From Pseudomonadota bacterium (GTDB taxonomy: Bacteria; Pseudomonadota; Alphaproteobacteria; Caulobacterales; Aquidulcibacteraceae), in assembly GCA_020161405.1 (NCBI GenBank), contig JAIUOD010000003.1, positions 153,392 to 217,391 on the forward strand: 64,000 bases of DNA. Reading direction: 5' to 3'. This document shows, one piece after another, positions 9,646 to 18,670 of this stretch. The notes below the pieces were generated by a model. It saw only the letters and a list, made by a program, of their open reading frames with translations, searched no databases and had not been told where the DNA came from. The position numbers and the translations under genes are program-made. The first letter of the stretch is position 1. Each line of letters starts with the position of its first letter.

Positions 9646-10271
9646 TTCTTAAGCGCAATCGAAAATACATTTTCAAACATTGGTGTCGTTAAACGGTTGG
9701 TTTGCGTATTATAACGACTGCAATGGTATGAATCGACAATGCGATAATTACCAATAATATGTTCTGCGGCATGGGCGAATTTATATTGACTTGGTTTTGC
9801 GCCCAAAGTTCGAATAATTGAATCATGTGAAATTTTGCCAAGGCAAATAATTGTATGTAATTTTGGTAAAGCCGCCAAGCGTGCTTTTAAAAAGCCACTA
9901 CAAATACTTATCTCTTGCGGGGTCGGCTTATTTTCAGGTGGTGCACAACGTACAACATTTGAAATAATTACATTTTTTAATTCAATTCCGTCCAAAGGGT
10001 CGGCCTTATATTCGCCAAACATAAGGCCAAACTTTTTCAATGTTTGATATAATAATTCACCCGCATAATCACCCGTAAATGGCCTTCCTGTTCGGTTTGC
10101 ACCCATTCGCCCAGGTGCAAGCCCTGCAACCAAAATATTTGCATTTTCGTCGCCAAATGAAGGGGCGGGGCCATTAAACCAATCAGGGTTTTCAGCAGCA
10201 TTTTTATTACGATATTCAACCAAACGTGGGCATAAATTGCAATTTTTTGGTGCTTCTTTTGCGAATGTCAT
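9642..10271 (-). CDS. Uracil-DNA glycosylase, family 5 (UDGb type)
   Basis: A 209-aa base-excision repair enzyme removing uracil from DNA. GLAPGRMGANRTGRPFTGD (about 50-68) is the family 5 motif A, which lacks the Asp/Asn water-activating residue of other families, and SYHCSRYNTQTNRLT near the C-terminus corresponds to motif B. Four cysteines (C11, C14, C109, C124) are positioned to hold the 4Fe-4S cluster of this superfamily. In the usual HPS of motif B the Pro is replaced by Cys here (HCS). It diverges from folK with a 46-bp gap and converges on the small membrane-protein gene. Confidence 0.87.
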   Translation of the reverse strand: MTFAKEAPKNCNLCPRLVEYRNKNAAENPDWFNGPAPSFGDENANILVAGLAPGRMGANRTGRPFTGDYAGELLYQTLKKFGLMFGEYKADPLDGIELKNVIISNVVRCAPPENKPTPQEISICSGFLKARLAALPKLHTIICLGKISHDSIIRTLGAKPSQYKFAHAAEHIIGNYRIVDSYHCSRYNTQTNRLTTPMFENVFSIALKN

Positions 10272-10317
10272 TTAATAGCCTTAATAATTATCAATCCCTA
10301 TAAAGGCAAAAAACAAA

Positions 10318-10857
10318 TTGGAAAATAGTAAAAACATCTATATTGGCCTTGGTTCAAATCTTGAATTTGAAAATATGCAAAGTTTGGATGTTTTAAAAAG
10401 CGCAATTGATGAAATTGCAAAAAAATACAAAGTTTTGAAAATTTCATCTTTTTATGAATCACCTGCATGGCCTGTTGGAAGTGATGCACCTGATTATATA
10501 AATTGCGTAATAGAGGTTGAAAATAATAATAATGACCCTTTTGATTTGATGCAAAACCTATTGGAAATTGAAAAAAAATATGGGCGTGTACGTGACAAAG
10601 AAAATCAATGGGCTGCAAGAACTTTGGACATAGATATTGTTGATTTTGGCGGAATTATTTTAGATGAAATAAAAAATAATATTCACCTTAATCTGCCACA
10701 CCCAAGAATGCATTTACGCGATTTCGTAATATTACCACTTAAAGAAATTGCGCCAAATTGGTTTAATCAATCCAAACAAATAGAAATTACAAAGATAAAA
10801 GCACAATATTTGCAGCTAAATCATCAATTTACTGCAAAGCGCATTCAAGCCTATTGA
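10318..10857 (+). CDS. folK: 2-amino-4-hydroxy-6-hydroxymethyldihydropteridine pyrophosphokinase
   Basis: A 179-aa HPPK that pyrophosphorylates the pterin alcohol in folate synthesis. IYIGLGSNL opens the protein, SSFYESPAWPVG and DYINCVIEV follow, and ARTLDIDIVDFG plus LPHPRMHLRDFVILPLKEIAP are the ATP and pterin-binding signatures. The start appears to be TTG at 10318, with AAAGG upstream; no ATG fits the conserved N-terminus. It precedes rpoZ. Confidence 0.93.
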   Translation: MENSKNIYIGLGSNLEFENMQSLDVLKSAIDEIAKKYKVLKISSFYESPAWPVGSDAPDYINCVIEVENNNNDPFDLMQNLLEIEKKYGRVRDKENQWAARTLDIDIVDFGGIILDEIKNNIHLNLPHPRMHLRDFVILPLKEIAPNWFNQSKQIEITKIKAQYLQLNHQFTAKRIQAY

Positions 10858-10915
10858 GAAATTTTAACATTTAAACTATAGGCAAATCATATTTAATACC
10901 CTGCAGGAAATATAA

Positions 10916-11269
10916 ATGGCACGTGTAACAGTAGAGGATTGCGTAGAACGCGTCCAAAACAGATTTTCTTTGGTTCTTTATGCGGCACATCGTGCACGTC
11001 AAATTTCTGGCGGTGCACCTTTGGCGGTTGATCGCGATCGCGATAAAGACCCTGTGGTTGCGCTTCGTGAAATCGCTGAAACTGCGGTTGAATCTTTCGA
11101 TTTGCGCGATGGTTTGATTGCTTCACTTCGTGAATATCGCCCACAAGCAGTTCGTGAAGAAGAAGAATCTGATTTGCTTGCTCTTGAAGCACCAGTTATT
11201 GTTTCTGAAGATGACGTTATGCGCGCATTGCAACAGGAACAAGAAGCTGCAAGAGATAATGATTATTAA
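10916..11269 (+). CDS. rpoZ: RNA polymerase omega subunit
   Basis: A 117-aa omega subunit. [33 protein letters not shown] and the following VALREIAE are the conserved RpoZ core that embraces the beta-prime tail. The C-terminal third is acidic and variable. CAGGAAATATAA precedes the ATG. It is immediately upstream of the stringent-response gene rsh, as commonly seen; in E. coli omega is needed for ppGpp response of polymerase. Confidence 0.96.
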   Translation: MARVTVEDCVERVQNRFSLVLYAAHRARQISGGAPLAVDRDRDKDPVVALREIAETAVESFDLRDGLIASLREYRPQAVREEEESDLLALEAPVIVSEDDVMRALQQEQEAARDNDY

Positions 11270-11330
11270 TTCTTAAATTGCCGCCTTCGGCGCTTTGCGC
11301 CTCACTTAGCAATTTAGATTTAAGCGGACA

Positions 11331-11364
11331 ATAAATTATAAAAAGCGTGGTTTTTATAATTTAT
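11331..11364. repeat. AT-rich perfect 14-bp inverted repeat between rpoZ and rsh
   Basis: ATAAATTATAAAAA (11331-11344) is matched exactly by TTTTTATAATTTAT (11351-11364) around GCGTGG. It precedes a separate terminator hairpin by 16 bp. Stem length and A/T-only composition match the element at 8786-8820, although the sequences differ. Confidence 0.65.
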
Positions 11365-11380
11365 TGACTTATTAATTTAG

Positions 11381-11411
11381 AAAAATCCGAAACAGTGTTT
11401 CGGATTTTTTT
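11381..11411 (+). terminator. Rho-independent terminator after rpoZ
   Basis: AAAAATCCGAAAC (11381-11393) and GTTTCGGATTTTT (11397-11409) form a perfect 13-bp stem with a 3-nt loop, running into a T run. It separates rpoZ from rsh, so rsh likely has its own promoter in 11412-11480. Confidence 0.9.
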
Positions 11412-11480
11412 GTTTTATTATTAATATTCATTACATATTTGTAGTTGCATATATTTTTCAATCTATGCACAATATAAATA

Positions 11481-13667
11481 ATGACTGAAACACAAACCAT
11501 TGCACAGCCAAAGGCGCGGATTTTGCGGCAATATGAATTGCTAGAGCTTATTCGCGCTTATAATCCCGAATTAAACGAGGATATGATTAACCGTGCCTAT
11601 GTTTATGCCACCAAAATGCATGGTTCGCAGCTTAGGGCATCGGGTGATCCATATTATGCGCATCCTGTTGAGGTTGCAGGGATTTTAACGCAATTAAAAC
11701 TTGATGAGGCGTCAATTGTAACGGGGCTTTTGCATGATACTGTTGAAGATACAGATGCAACTTATGACGATATTGCGCGCCTTTTTGGTGAAGAAGTTGC
11801 GGGGCTTGTGCAAGGGGTTACCAAACTAACGCAATTAGAGGTAACGGCGGAAAGAACAACCCAAGCTGAAAACCTTCAAAAATTTGTTTTAGCCTTGTCA
11901 AAGGATATTCGGGTTTTATTGGTTAAATTGGCGGATCGTTTGCATAATATGCGAACTTTACATTTTATCAAAAAACACGAAAAGCGCGTGCGTATTGCGC
12001 GTGAAACCCTTGATATTTATGCACCTTTGGCGCGCCGTATTGGCGTGAATAAATTTGCATCCGAACTTGAAGATTTGGCATTTTCATTTTTATATCCTGA
12101 TGCTTGCGCTGCTATAAATCAACAACTTGCGCAAAATCGTGAACGTTTCCACAAAGCTAATGATAATGTCGAAGATAGGCTTATCAAAGTTCTTAAAGAA
12201 GCAAATATTGATGCACGGGTTTCAGGGCGCGAAAAAAAATCATATTCAATTTGGCGCAAATTAGACCGCAAAGCCGTATCTTTTGGTGAGATTTCCGATA
12301 TTTATGGCTTCCGGGTTTTGGTGAATAGTCCTGAACAATGCTATCTTGCGCTTGCTGCGATACATTCGGCATGGTCATATGTTCCGGGGCGTTTTAAAGA
12401 TTATATTTCAGTTCCAAAACCTAATGGTTATCGCTCTTTACATACTGCGGTGGTTGGGCCTGCTGGCATGCGCGCTGAAATTCAAATTCGTACCGATGAT
12501 ATGGATAGGATTGCCGAATATGGCGTTGCGGCGCATTGGAAATATAAAAACCATTCTTATGGTTATTTCCCTGATAATGGCATTTCAACCGACCCAATGG
12601 CGGCGTTACGTGGTATTTTCTCAATCCTCGAAGATGGCGGCGATGCCGAGGATTTTTTTGAAAATGCCAAACTTGAAATGTTTCAAGACCAAGTTTTCAT
12701 TTTCACGCCAAAAGGTGACTTACACGCCCTTCCACGCGGTGCAACTTCGGTTGATTTTGCTTATGCGGTTCATACAAAAATTGGTGATACAATTGTTGGC
12801 GCGAAAATTAATGGTGTAAATGCCCCATTAAGAACACCATTGCGTAATGGCGATATTGTTGAAGTTTTACGCTCTGATAAACGCAAACCGCCGCCAAATT
12901 GGGAAAGCTTGGCTATAACGGGTAAGGCACGCTCTGGCATTCGCCGCCTTTTACGTGAAACCGAGCGGGAGGAGTTTGTGATTCTTGGCAAACGCCTTGC
13001 GGGCCATGCTTTAAGACGCTTTGGTATTAATCCCGAAGAAGTAGATTTAAAGAATGCAATTGAAGCATTGAAATTTAAGTCAGCCGATGAATTATATTTT
13101 TCAATCGGTCGTGGCAAACTTACGGGAACCCAACTTGCCGAGGCGGTGGTACCGGGTTTTGTAACCAAAACTGCACTTGGGCATTCGCGCGTTTCAATTG
13201 ATGATGAACATGGTTCAGATTTCTTGAAGGGTGAGGGGCTAACCGAAGGTGTTGCAATTCATTTCATGCCATGTTGTTCGCCATTACCAGGGGAACGCAT
13301 CGTTGGGATTATTACCCAAGGAAGCGGAATTGAAGTTCATACGATTGATTGTGAAAACCTTGCCAATCATGATGATGATGAGGCATGGGTTGATTTAAGT
13401 TGGAATGAAGAAGCCAATAAACACGGGCTTGCGGTTGCACGCCTTTTGGTATCTTGCGAGAATTCCAAAGGTGTTTTTGCCGAAGTTGGGCGAATTATTG
13501 CCAATTCAGATGGTAATATCATAAATTTAAAAACCGAAAATCGCCGTGAAGACTTTATAGATTTAGCAATCGATATTGAAGTTGCATCAACCAAGCATTT
13601 AAATTCAATCGCGGCATCACTGCGTTCTTTGCCTGTCGTGGTTGATGTTGAACGTATTAGAGGTTAA
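11481..13667 (+). CDS. rsh: Bifunctional (p)ppGpp synthetase/hydrolase
   Basis: A 728-aa RelA/SpoT homologue that makes and degrades the alarmone (p)ppGpp. The hydrolase domain has the metal ligands H47, H61 (YYAHPVEVAG) and the HD pair at 85-86 (GLLHDTVEDTDA). The synthetase domain shows SIWRKLDRK, ISDIYGFRVLV and KPNGYRSLHT. A TGS domain (about 400-460, VFIFTPKGDLHALPRGAT), the conserved zinc-finger-like FMPCCSPLPG, and a C-terminal ACT domain follow. Both catalytic domains look intact, so it is bifunctional rather than RelA-only. It starts with ATG without a clear Shine-Dalgarno. Confidence 0.96.
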   Translation: MTETQTIAQPKARILRQYELLELIRAYNPELNEDMINRAYVYATKMHGSQLRASGDPYYAHPVEVAGILTQLKLDEASIVTGLLHDTVEDTDATYDDIARLFGEEVAGLVQGVTKLTQLEVTAERTTQAENLQKFVLALSKDIRVLLVKLADRLHNMRTLHFIKKHEKRVRIARETLDIYAPLARRIGVNKFASELEDLAFSFLYPDACAAINQQLAQNRERFHKANDNVEDRLIKVLKEANIDARVSGREKKSYSIWRKLDRKAVSFGEISDIYGFRVLVNSPEQCYLALAAIHSAWSYVPGRFKDYISVPKPNGYRSLHTAVVGPAGMRAEIQIRTDDMDRIAEYGVAAHWKYKNHSYGYFPDNGISTDPMAALRGIFSILEDGGDAEDFFENAKLEMFQDQVFIFTPKGDLHALPRGATSVDFAYAVHTKIGDTIVGAKINGVNAPLRTPLRNGDIVEVLRSDKRKPPPNWESLAITGKARSGIRRLLRETEREEFVILGKRLAGHALRRFGINPEEVDLKNAIEALKFKSADELYFSIGRGKLTGTQLAEAVVPGFVTKTALGHSRVSIDDEHGSDFLKGEGLTEGVAIHFMPCCSPLPGERIVGIITQGSGIEVHTIDCENLANHDDDEAWVDLSWNEEANKHGLAVARLLVSCENSKGVFAEVGRIIANSDGNIINLKTENRREDFIDLAIDIEVASTKHLNSIAASLRSLPVVVDVERIRG

Positions 13668-13690
13668 AGCGTTTTGCAAAGGTGTGAATT

Positions 13691-14284
13691 ATGAAAACGC
13701 AAAAAGTTCTTAAAATTTTCGAAGAAGCAGGCGCATTATTAAATGGCCATTTCATTCTTTCTTCTGGTCGTCATAGTCGCCAATTTTTGCAAAAAGCATT
13801 TGTGTTTATGAACCCAAAGGCCACTGAAAAATTGTGCAAGGCATTGGCAAAAAAAATCAAAAAAGAATTTGGCGAAGTTGAATATATTGTTTCGCCTGCG
13901 GTTGGTGCAATTATCCCTGGCTATGAAACTGCGCGTCATTTGGGTGCAAAGGCAATGTTTGTAGAACGTGAAGATGGGGTTTTTAAACTTCGCCGTGGTT
14001 TTGAAATTCCAAAAGATGCCAAAGTTGTTGTGGTTGAAGATATTATTTCAACTGGCCTTTCGGTTCGTGAAACTTTGGATGCAATCAAAGATTTGCCAAT
14101 TAATCTTCTTGGGGCGGCGGTTTTAATTGATAGATCTGCGGGCAAATCAGATGTCGGCGCGCCTTTGGTTGCATTGGCATCTTTTGAAGTTGAAAGTTTT
14201 GCGCCAGACGAAATTCCAGATGATTTAAAAGATATTACAGCAGTAAAACCTGGAAGCCGCGCTTTATCACAAAAGAAAAAGTAA
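13691..14284 (+). CDS. pyrE: Orotate phosphoribosyltransferase
   Basis: A 197-aa type I phosphoribosyltransferase making OMP from orotate and PRPP in pyrimidine synthesis. The PRPP loop is VVVVEDIISTGLSV, and SSGRHSRQFLQKA plus VSPAVGAIIPGYE are further OPRT features. It follows rsh by 23 bp and is 1 nt from pdxJ, so is part of the same transcription unit. Confidence 0.95.
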   Translation: MKTQKVLKIFEEAGALLNGHFILSSGRHSRQFLQKAFVFMNPKATEKLCKALAKKIKKEFGEVEYIVSPAVGAIIPGYETARHLGAKAMFVEREDGVFKLRRGFEIPKDAKVVVVEDIISTGLSVRETLDAIKDLPINLLGAAVLIDRSAGKSDVGAPLVALASFEVESFAPDEIPDDLKDITAVKPGSRALSQKKK

Positions 14285-14285
14285 A

Positions 14286-15038
14286 ATGAATAGACTACGC
14301 CTTGGCATAAATATTGACCATGTCGCAACCATAAGAAATGCACGTGGCGGCAATCATCCCGATACTATGCGTGCCGCAGAACTTGTAAAGAAAATTGGTG
14401 CTGATTCAATCACGGTTCATTTACGTGAAGATAGACGCCATATTCGTGATTTGGACGTGATTACACTCGCGGGTTCGATTGATTTGCCGATAAATCTTGA
14501 AATGGCGGCAACCCAAGAAATGCATGATATTGCGCTTAAACTTGCGCCCCATGCAATCTGTCTTGTTCCCGAAAAGCGTGAAGAAAGAACAACAGAAGGT
14601 GGCCTTGATGCCAAATCTGGCGCTAATTATTTGCGCCCTTATGTTGCGCGCTTGCAGGAAAATGGTTCGCGCGTAAGCCTATTTATTGAACCAAATCTTG
14701 CACAGGTGCAGGCGGCGCATGATATTGGTGCGCGCGCTATTGAACTTCATACTGGTAAATATTGTGATGCAATTACAGATGGTAACATTGACCTTGCCAA
14801 TGAAGTTTTGGAAAATATTAAAGCGGCGGCAAAACTTGGCTCCGACCTTGGTTTAGAAGTTCATGCAGGCCATGGCATAACTTATGAAAGTGTCATAGAA
14901 ATTGCAAAAATCCCACATATTATCGAGCTTAATATCGGGCATTTCTTAATCGGCGAGGCGATTTTTGTTGGCCTTGAAGCTGCGATTGAAAAGATGCGAA
15001 ACATAATGGATGAAGTTCGCGAGATTGCGCAAACATGA
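14286..15038 (+). CDS. pdxJ: Pyridoxine 5'-phosphate synthase
   Basis: A 250-aa TIM barrel that condenses 1-deoxyxylulose 5-phosphate with 3-amino-1-hydroxyacetone phosphate, the last ring-forming step of vitamin B6 synthesis. RLGINIDHVATIRNARGG at the N-terminus, VHLREDRRHI, LVPEKREE and HAGHGI with IELNIGHFLIGEA are the conserved active-site segments. Stop overlaps the acpS start (ATGA). Confidence 0.97.
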   Translation: MNRLRLGINIDHVATIRNARGGNHPDTMRAAELVKKIGADSITVHLREDRRHIRDLDVITLAGSIDLPINLEMAATQEMHDIALKLAPHAICLVPEKREERTTEGGLDAKSGANYLRPYVARLQENGSRVSLFIEPNLAQVQAAHDIGARAIELHTGKYCDAITDGNIDLANEVLENIKAAAKLGSDLGLEVHAGHGITYESVIEIAKIPHIIELNIGHFLIGEAIFVGLEAAIEKMRNIMDEVREIAQT

Positions 15039-15436
15039 TTTATGGGATTGGTTCTGATATTTGTGTGATTTCAAGAATTGAAAAAACACTTGAACGTTTT
15101 GGGACGCGCTTTGAAAATCGTTGTTTCACAACAATCGAACAGGCCAAGGCAAATAGAACCCCAAAATTGCGCGCTTCATCTTATGCAAAAAGATTTGCCG
15201 CAAAAGAAGCATTCTCAAAAGCAATGGGTACAGGAATTAAATTTGGTGTCGCATGGCGCGAAATTGGCGTTGAAAATGATATATCAGGTAAACCAACAAT
15301 AAAATTAACAGGCAAAACCAAAGAGAAATTTGACAAAATAATTCCCCAAGGTAACAAAGCCAACATTTTTTTAACTATGAGTGATGATTATCCTTATGCT
15401 ATTGCATATGTAATAATTGAATTTTTGCAAATTTAG
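15035..15436 (+). CDS. acpS: Holo-[acyl-carrier-protein] synthase
   Basis: A 133-aa phosphopantetheinyl transferase that activates acyl carrier protein with coenzyme A. GIGSDICVISRIE contains the metal-binding Asp, and KRFAAKEAFSKAMGTGI is the second signature with its Glu. A 4-nt overlap with pdxJ marks coupling. Size fits a trimer-forming AcpS subunit. Confidence 0.95.
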   Translation: MIYGIGSDICVISRIEKTLERFGTRFENRCFTTIEQAKANRTPKLRASSYAKRFAAKEAFSKAMGTGIKFGVAWREIGVENDISGKPTIKLTGKTKEKFDKIIPQGNKANIFLTMSDDYPYAIAYVIIEFLQI

Positions 15437-15453
15437 GAAAAGAACAAATAATT

Positions 15454-16254
15454 ATGAGCGACACTGTAAGTGACAATAAAGAGGCAAAACCAGATTCTTC
15501 TAAGCCAGTTAAAGAGCAGGAATCTTTTGGTGAAATTGTAAAGACATTACTTTTTGCGCTTCTTATAGCGCTTGCACTTCGAATTTTTATTTTCCAACCA
15601 TTTAATATTCCATCTGAATCAATGCGCCCTGGGCTTATTGTCGGTGACTATTTGTTTGTTTCTAAATGGGATTATGGTATTTCAAAAGCATCAATTCCTT
15701 TTGAACCTGAATTATTCAAAGGCCGTATTGGCGGCGGTAAAATTCATCGTGGTGATGTGGTTGTGTTCAAACATCCAGTGCATGAACATGTTGACTATAT
15801 CAAACGCGTAATTGGCCTTCCAGGTGATAGAATTCAAGTTGTTGGTGGTCAGGTTATCATTAATGGAACACCGGTTGAAAGAAAGCCGCTTGCCCCTGAA
15901 ATGATTACCGATTCTAATAATGATTATAAAAGTACAAATCGTTGGGAAGAAACCCTTCCTGAAGGTAAAAAATACACTGTTTATGATTTTTATGAAGCTG
16001 GCCCATTTGATAATACCAAAATTTTTGAGGTTCCAGCAGGTCATTATTTCATGATGGGCGATAATCGTGATAATTCAACTGATAGCCGCGCCGACCCAAT
16101 TGCAGAGCAAGGCGTTGGTTATGTTCCTGAAGAAAATATTGTCGGTAAAGCGCGTATCGTAATGTTTTCATGGGATGAAGGTGTAAGCCTTATCAAACCA
16201 TGGACATGGTTTACTGATTTACGCTATAATCGTATGGCAAAACCGATTAATTAA
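15454..16254 (+). CDS. lepB: Signal peptidase I
   Basis: A 266-aa membrane-bound protease that removes signal peptides of Sec/Tat exported proteins. A polar N-terminus is followed by one transmembrane helix (about 31-48). The catalytic Ser is S56 in IPSESM and the general-base Lys is K117 in DYIKRVIGLPGD; MMGDNRDNSTDSR is box E. A single membrane anchor and this length are typical for alphaproteobacteria. Confidence 0.96.
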   Translation: MSDTVSDNKEAKPDSSKPVKEQESFGEIVKTLLFALLIALALRIFIFQPFNIPSESMRPGLIVGDYLFVSKWDYGISKASIPFEPELFKGRIGGGKIHRGDVVVFKHPVHEHVDYIKRVIGLPGDRIQVVGGQVIINGTPVERKPLAPEMITDSNNDYKSTNRWEETLPEGKKYTVYDFYEAGPFDNTKIFEVPAGHYFMMGDNRDNSTDSRADPIAEQGVGYVPEENIVGKARIVMFSWDEGVSLIKPWTWFTDLRYNRMAKPIN

Positions 16255-16255
16255 T

Positions 16256-16981
16256 ATGTCAAAAAATTATAGAAAAGCACCAAAGAATATTGAAATTGCG
16301 TCAAATCCAAATGATTTGGCGCAATTTGAGCAAGAAATAGGCTATAAATTCCAAAATCAAGAAAACTTGCAACTTGCGCTTATTCATAAAAGCGCGGGCG
16401 AGGGTATGTCAGGCTTTAAATCTAATGAGCGCCTAGAATGGCTTGGTGATAGGGTTTTGGGGCTTATGAGTGCGCGCTTTATCTATAATAATTACCCAAG
16501 TATTGAAGAAGGTGGTTTAACGCGCCTTTTCAACAATGTTGTAAATGGCACAAATTGCGCAGAAGCGGCGCGTAAAATTGGCCTTCACAAATATATGAAA
16601 GTTTCAAAATCAATTGAAAATGTGCATGGCAATGACAATGTTCTTGGCGACGCCTACGAAGCATTGATTGGCGCTATTTATCTTGATGGCGGTATGGATG
16701 CATGTCAAAAATTGATTGATTTAGCTATTGAATGCGCCAAAACAGGCGGAAATAGTGCCAAAAACTATAAAAGCGCGCTTCAAGAATGGGCACAAAAAAG
16801 AAAGTTTCCATCACCATCCTATGAAATTATAAGCCGCGAAGGCCCAGATCATGCCCCGAATTTTTTGATAAAAGTTTGTGTCGAGGGGAAATGTGCCGAA
16901 GCAAATGGAAGTTCAAAACAAGCCGCAGAACAAATTGCGGCGCAAATATTATATGAAAGATTAAGTCAAAATGGCCGATAA
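16256..16981 (+). CDS. rnc: Ribonuclease III
   Basis: A 241-aa double-strand-specific endoribonuclease for rRNA and mRNA processing. The signature NERLEWLGDRVLGL carries metal ligands E58/E61/D65, and GDAYEALIGAIYLDGG gives the second Asp and Glu. The C-terminal dsRNA-binding domain (about 165-235) begins NYKSALQEWAQ and includes GSSKQAAEQIAA. It starts 1 nt after lepB and its 3' end overlaps era by 11 nt. Confidence 0.96.
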   Translation: MSKNYRKAPKNIEIASNPNDLAQFEQEIGYKFQNQENLQLALIHKSAGEGMSGFKSNERLEWLGDRVLGLMSARFIYNNYPSIEEGGLTRLFNNVVNGTNCAEAARKIGLHKYMKVSKSIENVHGNDNVLGDAYEALIGAIYLDGGMDACQKLIDLAIECAKTGGNSAKNYKSALQEWAQKRKFPSPSYEIISREGPDHAPNFLIKVCVEGKCAEANGSSKQAAEQIAAQILYERLSQNGR

Positions 16982-17918
16982 TAAGAACACTAAATGCGGC
17001 TATGTTGCCATTATTGGTGCGCCAAATGCAGGTAAATCAACGCTTACCAATCAAATGGTTGGGCAAAAAGTTTCAATCATTACACACAAAGTACAAACCA
17101 CACGCTTCCCTGTAAAAGGGATTGTAATGAATGGTGATACGCAAATTATCGTTGTAGACACACCAGGGATTTTTGCGCCCAAAAAACGCCTTGACAGGGC
17201 AATGGTGGCATCTGCTTGGGAAGGCACAAAGGATGCCGATTGCATTGTCTTTATGCTTGATGCGCCTTCAATAAATCGTGCCTTTGCGCGCGAAAATCAG
17301 GGTGATAATAAGGTTTTAGAGGATTATGAGCGTATTATTGCATCGCTTCAAGATGTAAAAACCCCAATAATATTGGCGCTTAATAAAATTGATGAAATTG
17401 AAAAATCTGCCCTTTTAGATTTGGCAAAAAGATGTTCTGATGATGTAAATTACAAACATATAATGATGATTTCTGCGCTTAGAAACAAAGGTGTAGGTGA
17501 TTTAGTTAATGCAATATCTAAAGAAATGCCGGACGGCCCATTTCTTTATCCAGAAGATCAAGCATCTGATTTGCCATTAAGATTAATGGCCGCCGAAATT
17601 ACACGCGAAAAGGTGTTTGAGCGCCTACATGATGAATTACCATATCAGTCAACAGTTGAAACCGACCAATGGCAAGAGCGCCGTGATGGATCAGTTAGGA
17701 TTGATCAAACTTTATATGTAACGCGTGAAAATCACAAAAGAATGGTAATTGGCAAAGGCGGCGAAACCTTAAAACAAATTAGCCGTGCCGCACGCGAAGA
17801 TATTATAAAAGAACTTGAAAGAGTGGTTCATTTATTCGTCCATGTAAAAGTTAAAGAAAATTGGACAGATGATAAATCCCATTATACTGAGCGTGGTCTT
17901 GATTTTGATGCCGAATAG
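16971..17918 (+). CDS. era: GTPase Era, 16S rRNA maturation
   Basis: A 315-aa GTPase with a C-terminal KH domain that helps assemble the 30S subunit. G1 GAPNAGKST, G3 DTPG and G4 NKID are present. The KH domain contains VIGKGGETLKQI, and YQSTVETDQWQER leads into it. The 11-nt overlap with rnc mirrors the common rnc-era-recO arrangement. Confidence 0.96.
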   Translation: MADNKNTKCGYVAIIGAPNAGKSTLTNQMVGQKVSIITHKVQTTRFPVKGIVMNGDTQIIVVDTPGIFAPKKRLDRAMVASAWEGTKDADCIVFMLDAPSINRAFARENQGDNKVLEDYERIIASLQDVKTPIILALNKIDEIEKSALLDLAKRCSDDVNYKHIMMISALRNKGVGDLVNAISKEMPDGPFLYPEDQASDLPLRLMAAEITREKVFERLHDELPYQSTVETDQWQERRDGSVRIDQTLYVTRENHKRMVIGKGGETLKQISRAAREDIIKELERVVHLFVHVKVKENWTDDKSHYTERGLDFDAE

Positions 17919-17933
17919 GCCAATTTCAAAAAC

Positions 17934-18668
17934 ATGAACCAATGGGAAAGCGATGCAATTTGCCTCAATGCAACCAAATATGGCGAAAATGACGCCATAT
18001 TAGAGGTTTTTTGTCGGCAAATTGGGCGTACCAAGGCCTATGTTTATGGCGGCGCTTCAAAACGCAAACGCGCATTATTAGAACCATGTCAAAAACTTCA
18101 TCTTGCATGGACTACGCGACAAGAGGGGCAATTGGGTTATTTCGAGCGTCTTGAACCAATTGGTTCAATCGCACCTATTTTTTCCGATAATGCCGCTTTA
18201 TGTGCTTTAGGCTCTATTAGCGCCTTATTACATCATGCAATCCCAGAGCAGCAAAAATATGAAAGCCTGTTTGACGCAACTTCTGTATTGATTGATTTAT
18301 TGGGTTCTTCAAATGATTGGCCTGCTGCCTATATTGCATGGGAAGTTGGGCTTTTGCAACATACAGGCTTTGGACTTGATTTAAGCCAGTGTGCACTAAC
18401 TAATTCGACAGATAATCTTGCATGGATAAGCCCGAAAACCGGACGTGCCGCAACATATGAGGCAGGACTACCATTTGCGGATAAATTATTGGCGCTACCC
18501 AAATTTTTATTAGACCCAGACGCGCAAATTAATAAAGGCGATATAGCAGACGGCTTCGCGCTTTGCGGTTGGTTCATAGAACGTGATTTATTACGCCAAA
18601 ACTTTCAAACAATGCCAGAGGCAAGGGCGCGCCTAATATATGCATTAGGGCGCAAAAACCTTTTGTAA
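17934..18668 (+). CDS. recO: DNA repair protein RecO
   Basis: A 244-aa RecO that helps RecR load RecA on SSB-coated DNA in the RecF pathway. The N-terminal OB fold starts with DAICLNATKYGENDAILEVF and contains YVYGGASKRKRALLEPCQ; the rest is the helical domain. No classic four-Cys zinc finger is evident. Its stop is only 2 bp from the stop of the convergent diguanylate cyclase gene, so no dedicated terminator fits between them. Confidence 0.92.
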   Translation: MNQWESDAICLNATKYGENDAILEVFCRQIGRTKAYVYGGASKRKRALLEPCQKLHLAWTTRQEGQLGYFERLEPIGSIAPIFSDNAALCALGSISALLHHAIPEQQKYESLFDATSVLIDLLGSSNDWPAAYIAWEVGLLQHTGFGLDLSQCALTNSTDNLAWISPKTGRAATYEAGLPFADKLLALPKFLLDPDAQINKGDIADGFALCGWFIERDLLRQNFQTMPEARARLIYALGRKNLL

Positions 18669-18670
18669 TA

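Noticed and set aside
11025..11045. Palindromic GATCGCGATCGCGAT within rpoZ
   Set aside because: It encodes the conserved VDRDRDKD stretch of omega, so codon choice for Asp-Arg repeats explains it.
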